A DNA stretch of 64,000 nt from JBEKYD01 sp049509915 (GTDB taxonomy: Bacteria > Acidobacteriota > Terriglobia > Bryobacterales > Bryobacteraceae). The stretch spans positions 5,412 to 69,411 of the forward strand of contig JBEKZL010000002.1 in the NCBI GenBank assembly GCA_049509915.1, in the 5' to 3' direction. Made by a program: the position numbers and the translations under genes. Below the pieces are notes generated by a model. The model saw nothing but the letters and a program-made list of their open reading frames with translations, did not search any database and was not told the DNA's origin. Positions 60,398-64,000 of this stretch are shown here, one piece after another. Every line of letters starts with the position of its first letter. Position 1 is the first letter of the stretch.

Positions 60398-61660
60398 ATG
60401 AACAGTAAAGAACGGATTCAGGCAACTCTCGCCCATCGCCAGCCGGATCGGGTGCCGATCGATTTCGGCGGCACCGCGGTGACCGGAATGCATGTCAGCA
60501 CGGTGGCGGCGATGCGCGACCACTACGGCTTGGAGAAACGGCCGGTAAAGATCCACGAGCCGTACCAGATGCTCGGCCTGCTGGAGGGCGACCTGCTCGA
60601 CGCCATGGGCATCGACGTGGTAGGAGTTTGTCCCCGTAAGACCATGTTTGGATTTCCCAACGACCGCTGGAAGCCATGGAATTTCCGCGGCCTCGAAGTC
60701 CTGGTCAGCGAGGAGTTCCGCATCACCGAGGAAGCCAATGGAGATGTCCTCATCTATCCGGAAGGCGACCTGACGGCGCCTCCGAGCGGACGCATGCCGG
60801 CGGGAAGCCAGTTCTTCGATACCATCGTGCGCCAGCCGCCGTTGGACGACGATCGCCTGGACCCGCGGGACAATCTCGAGGAGTTCGGGCCGATCGGCGA
60901 CGAGGATCTCGAGTATCTGGTTTCGAGCGTTTGCGAAGCGGCCTCGACGGGCCGCGCCGTCGCCGCCAATTTCGGCGGCACCGCTTTCGGCGATATCGCC
61001 CTGGTTCCCGCGCCGAATCTCAAGGCCCCCAAAGGGATCCGCGACGTCGCCGAGTGGTACGTATCCACCCGGTCGCGCCGCGATTACATCCACCGCGTGT
61101 TCGAGTCGCAATGCGAGTTCGCGCTTGCCAACCTGGCCCGCATCCATCAGCGCGTCGGCGACTCGGTCGAGGCGGTTTTCGTCTGCGGCACCGATTTCGG
61201 CACCCAGACCTCGGCCTTTTGCTCCGTCCCCGCGTTTCGCGAATTGTGGTTTCCCTATTACAAACGGGTCAACGACTGGATTCACGCCCACACCGCCTGG
61301 AAGACCTTCAAGCACTCGTGCGGCAGCGTGGCGCGGTTCTTCCCAAGCTTCATTGAAGCCGGCTTCGACATTATCAATCCGGTGCAGTGTTCGGCTGCCG
61401 GCATGGACCCCGCCCAATTGAAACAGGAGTACGGTTCGCGTCTGGTATTCTGGGGCGGCGGCGTCGACACGCAAAAGACGCTTCCGTTCGGCACCCCGGC
61501 CGAAGTGCGCGAAGAGGTGCTGCGCCGCTGCGAGATTTTCGCCCCCGGCGGCGGCTTCGTCTTCAATTCCATTCACAACGTGCAGGCCGGCACGCCGGTA
61601 GGGAACATCGTGGCCATGATCGACGCCGTCCACGAGTTCAACGGGGCGGGCCGCGCCTGA
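60398..61660 (+). CDS. URO-D family corrinoid methyltransferase, copy 2
   Basis: A 420-aa paralogue of the 56561 gene. By eye the two are about two thirds identical along their whole length, including PVKIHEPYQMLGLLEGDLLD, RGLEVLV, SQFFDTIVRQP and the zinc motifs FKHSCGSVARFF and NPVQCSAAGMDP. ATG 60398 is the conserved start; the earlier open frame is the palindromic element. It follows that element and may have its own promoter. Two copies around one corrinoid protein suggest they serve different methyl donors or opposite transfer directions; inference. Confidence 0.87.
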   Translation: MNSKERIQATLAHRQPDRVPIDFGGTAVTGMHVSTVAAMRDHYGLEKRPVKIHEPYQMLGLLEGDLLDAMGIDVVGVCPRKTMFGFPNDRWKPWNFRGLEVLVSEEFRITEEANGDVLIYPEGDLTAPPSGRMPAGSQFFDTIVRQPPLDDDRLDPRDNLEEFGPIGDEDLEYLVSSVCEAASTGRAVAANFGGTAFGDIALVPAPNLKAPKGIRDVAEWYVSTRSRRDYIHRVFESQCEFALANLARIHQRVGDSVEAVFVCGTDFGTQTSAFCSVPAFRELWFPYYKRVNDWIHAHTAWKTFKHSCGSVARFFPSFIEAGFDIINPVQCSAAGMDPAQLKQEYGSRLVFWGGGVDTQKTLPFGTPAEVREEVLRRCEIFAPGGGFVFNSIHNVQAGTPVGNIVAMIDAVHEFNGAGRA

Positions 61661-61761
61661 TTCGGGGTGAGGCGCCTGTGGCGCAGCCCTCTTGGCTTCC
61701 GAACTCCTGAAGTCGCCTCCATCATTTCGCGCCCTGAAGGAAATAAGCTGACCCAATTTTT

Positions 61762-61783
61762 GTGGGGCAGGTTGGCAACCTGC
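61762..61783. repeat. Half element of the GTGGGGCAGG palindrome family
   Basis: GTGGGGCAGGTTGGCAACCT then GC: same outer sequence as the elements at 26283 and 60244, with its own small palindrome GGTTGGCAACC. No matching right end was found, so it is truncated or diverged. Confidence 0.55.
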
Positions 61784-61871
61784 GGACCGATTGTCAATCG
61801 GCCCAGCCGGGCCGCTCGCTGGCCGCCGAAACTGGCTCAAACCAAATTCCACGACGTCAGAAGTTCGGAGA

Positions 61872-61986
61872 TTCGTCTCGGCGCCTCCTCGCCAGCTCAA
61901 TACATTGACCATCGGCGATCTTGCTGGCGCCGAGTGGGCGACCGAAAGCCGGGTTCTCGTTCCAGTCGAGGAAGCGCCGAGACGAA
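61872..61986. repeat. 115-bp segment bounded by 13-bp perfect inverted repeats
   Basis: TTCGTCTCGGCGC at 61872-61884 and its exact reverse complement GCGCCGAGACGAA at 61974-61986. The interior (about 90 bp) has no gene. Could be a small MITE-like element; no target duplication was identified. Confidence 0.5.
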
Positions 61987-62106
61987 CCCCGGCGCGGCAC
62001 AACCGCCTCTTGATCGTTCACGCCGGGGACGCTTGCGCGAAAAATGCCGTAGCCGGTGACTCCGGGAGGCAATGCCGCAGCCCTCTAAGCGGACTGACAG
62101 TCGGAT

Positions 62107-63285
62107 TCATTGCCCGCCATGTTGGCGAAGGACATCCGCAACATCCGAGTGGTGCTGGCCTAGCGCCGCACGTAACGGCGTCGTTCCATCATTAGCCTTT
62201 GCGTTGACGTCGGCTCTGTTGGCTATGAGTAGCTCGGCAACCGCCTTGCGACCCATCACGGCCGCCGCATGAAGAGGCGTATATCCACCGTTCTCTTTGG
62301 CTCCGACATCGGCGCCGTTGGCAAGGAGAACGCTTGCCACTTCGACTGACCCATCGAACGCAGCCTGATGAAGCGGAGTCGTACCGTCATTTGCCTTAGC
62401 ATTCACGTCAGCCTTGTTAGCAATTAGAAGCTCAGAAATATCCTTCTGACTGGTCGCAGCGGCCAAATGCAACGGGGTACTGCCCTTCTCGTTCTTGGTC
62501 ACAACTAAAGTTGGATCAGTCTTGATGAGGGCTCGAACCTTCGCCAAGTCACCCTGGGTAATGGCCTTATCAAATTCACCAATATCCGACCTAACGCTGT
62601 TGTCAGCGTCTTTACGAGCAACGATCTTGTCGTCGCGAAATATAACTACAGCCTCCGCATCGGACGCCGGCCCAGATGTGTTCAGGCCGATGCGACCTCC
62701 GCCAACATCGCTGGCAAAACCGAGAATGACGGCTTCTTGAGGGCTGATCGACAGCGAATATGAACCAATTGTCACGTCGTCCAAAAGGTAGCCATAGGGC
62801 GGATTGGGATCGCGGTGCATTCCATGACCCCATTTAACGGCGCCACTGCGAACGGTCAGCTTAGTCGAGTTTGGGTGGAGATTATAGAAAGCAATGTAGC
62901 CGTCCGGTGTCGGGTTGGTAGTAGCAACCGCCCAATCGGCTTCTTCCTTGGCGACGTTTGCCTTGGCTGCTGATGCGGAGCTGGCAGTGCCGTTCGCTCT
63001 TGAACTGGGTTTCGCAGAAACAAGAAGCGCCATCGTTTTCTGATCGAGTATCCCCGTTACCGGCAAACCATGCTGTGATTGAAACTTCCTCAGCGCTCCA
63101 ACTGTCTTCGCTCCCAAAGCCCCGTCCGGCGTTCCTGCGTCATAACCCAAGTCAAGGAGATGCTGCTGTGCCTCTTGAATGCCCCTCTTCGTTACAGGGG
63201 CAGTTTGAGCTTTCGCTAAACCAGCCACTGCACAGAGCCACAAGACCACCACCGCACACCCGACGGAATTGAATCGTTGATTCAC
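62107..63285 (-). CDS. Secreted peptidoglycan-binding / ankyrin-repeat protein
   Basis: GTG 63285 gives 392 aa with a signal peptide (VNQRFNSVGCAVVVLWLCAV, cleaved after AGLAKA); ATG 63372 adds a 29-residue basic leader and cannot be excluded. Residues about 35-85 form a PG_binding_1 domain (IQEAQQHLLDLGYDAGTPDG, ALGAKTVGALRKFQSQHGLP). A middle domain of about 150 aa is unassigned. The C-terminus has four to five ankyrin repeats (GSTPLHLAAATSQKDISELL-IANKADVNAK, GYTPLHAAAVMGRKAVAELL). Probably a periplasmic binding protein. Codon use is AT-richer than neighbours. Confidence 0.82.
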   Translation of the reverse strand: MNQRFNSVGCAVVVLWLCAVAGLAKAQTAPVTKRGIQEAQQHLLDLGYDAGTPDGALGAKTVGALRKFQSQHGLPVTGILDQKTMALLVSAKPSSRANGTASSASAAKANVAKEEADWAVATTNPTPDGYIAFYNLHPNSTKLTVRSGAVKWGHGMHRDPNPPYGYLLDDVTIGSYSLSISPQEAVILGFASDVGGGRIGLNTSGPASDAEAVVIFRDDKIVARKDADNSVRSDIGEFDKAITQGDLAKVRALIKTDPTLVVTKNEKGSTPLHLAAATSQKDISELLIANKADVNAKANDGTTPLHQAAFDGSVEVASVLLANGADVGAKENGGYTPLHAAAVMGRKAVAELLIANRADVNAKANDGTTPLRAALGQHHSDVADVLRQHGGQ

Positions 63286-63372
63286 GCGGCGAATTTTACC
63301 ATACAGTCGTCCCTTCGACTTCCGAGCCAATCTTTGTCGGGAAGTATGCAGACAATTGACTAGGCGCTTCAT

Positions 63373-63725
63373 TATGTGGCGCGGGCTGTGGAAGACACCG
63401 ATGAGATGGCGTGCTCTCCCCCGACCCCATTCGGGGCCTGCGGCTCGCACGACCTCATCAGGGATAATGCGCGTCCGGCTCGCTTCGACGTGGTGCGCCA
63501 TCTCCCGCAACAAGCCATCCCCTCGGAATTTGATTTTTCAAAATCCGAAATCGCCCTCATGGCAACCTACCGCAGCCCCGTCGCCAAAGCCAGAGACTGG
63601 TTCCCGGCCATCGCCAAGCTGCTCGGAATGGCGGCCTGACGCCACGAAACCGCCGCACGACGAAAATGAAGAAGACGTTCCTCGGTTTGACCGCGGCGGC
63701 GTTCGGGACTGGCATACTTGAGTGC
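63373..63725. other. 353-nt upstream region of mutL, no supported gene
   Basis: An open frame in the plus direction (63376-63639) ends with MATYRSPVAKARDWFPAIAK, LLGMAA; it looks somewhat protein-like but matches nothing I recognise. Probable divergent promoter region for the ankyrin gene and mutL. Confidence 0.35.
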
Positions 63726-64000
63726 ATGGGTCGCATTCGCATTCTGCCGGATCAGGTCGCCAACAAAATCGCTGCCGGCGAAGTGGTGGAGCGGCCGGCT
63801 TCGGTGGTCAAGGAGCTGCTCGAAAACTCGCTCGACGCGGGCTCGACCGACCTGCGCATCGAAGTCGAGGCGGGCGGCCGGCGCCTGATCCGCATCGTGG
63901 ACGACGGTTGCGGCATGCTGCGCGACGACGCGCTGCTGGCGTTTGAACGGCACGCCACCAGCAAGCTGCGCGACGTCAAGGATCTGTTGTCGATCGCGAC
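63726..64000 (+). CDS. mutL: DNA mismatch repair protein MutL, N-terminus (runs off the right edge)
   Basis: ATG 63726 opens MGRIRILPDQVANKIAAGEV, then VERPASVVKELLENSLDAGS, with the GHKL ATPase motif I (ExxxN in ELLENSLDAG) and motif II RIVDDGCGM (DxGxG type). ERHATSKLRDVKDLL is the last part visible. This is a near-perfect MutL N-terminus; about 92 residues are in the window. An in-frame ATG at 63666 would add 20 hydrophobic residues, but MutL proteins normally begin at the chosen point. MutL links MutS mismatch recognition to strand removal. Confidence 0.95.
   Translation, partial: MGRIRILPDQVANKIAAGEVVERPASVVKELLENSLDAGSTDLRIEVEAGGRRLIRIVDDGCGMLRDDALLAFERHATSKLRDVKDLLSIA

Larger units (their letters stand above)
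61661..62106. other. 446-nt intergenic region with two repeats, no supported gene
   Basis: Downstream of URO-D copy 2 and convergent with the ankyrin gene. It contains the half element at 61762-61783 and the inverted repeat 61872-61986. Frames here are short and domainless. Confidence 0.45.

Overview
The window is about 64 kb of GC-rich chromosomal DNA, most likely from an Acidobacteriota soil bacterium of the Solibacter/Bryobacter type. This rests on family content, not on a marker gene. The families seen are a VWFA-related acidobacterial protein (left edge), an 818-aa duplicated MacB-like permease of the ADOP type, a DUF1800/DUF1501 pair, several CRTAC1 (FG-GAP plus ASPIC/UnbV) proteins with TPR genes, DUF190, and many short intergenic palindromes. 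No rRNA, tRNA or CRISPR array was seen.

Layout. 1-8.5 kb holds central carbon and envelope precursor genes: gpmA, glgC, rpsU with a zinc-ribbon gene, a decayed VapC, glmU coupled to yvcK, a TPR protein and kdgK. 9.2-18.3 kb is a surface-glycan region with three GT-C type membrane glycosyltransferases, a UDP-galactopyranose-mutase-like flavoprotein, a GT2 enzyme fused to a methyltransferase remnant, and a methyltransferase. 18.9-31.3 kb holds an AI-2E type permease, a four-gene TPR/UnbV operon, a GNAT enzyme and the DUF1501/DUF1800 pair. 31.4-39.5 kb holds DUF190 proteins, an SDR enzyme, a methyltransferase, an M24 peptidase, a lipoprotein, an NtrB-like kinase and a quinone oxidoreductase. 39.6-43.5 kb is a small accessory island: an HEMTH protein, a frameshifted DUF2971 gene, a PIN toxin-antitoxin pair and gene debris. 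43.5-47.7 kb is a second glycan cluster (double GNAT, GT2, a STELLO/DUF288-like protein) ending in a split transketolase that is clearly decayed. 47.8-55.5 kb holds a VOC protein, the ADOP permease, DUF3108, two small membrane proteins, aroA, PadR and another VOC protein. 56.5-61.7 kb is the most distinctive locus: two tandem URO-D-family methyltransferases, a corrinoid protein, a homocysteine methyltransferase and a PhyH dioxygenase. The window ends with a secreted ankyrin protein and the start of mutL.

The most promising undescribed system is the corrinoid/URO-D/PhyH cassette. It looks like a methyl-transfer pathway from an unknown donor to homocysteine, with an O2-dependent enzyme inside the unit and no recognisable MttB-type donor methyltransferase or reductive activase in view. 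Other points of interest are the palindromic repeats that abut or invade gene ends, and several lesions (DUF2971, transketolase) that can be pinned to single bases.
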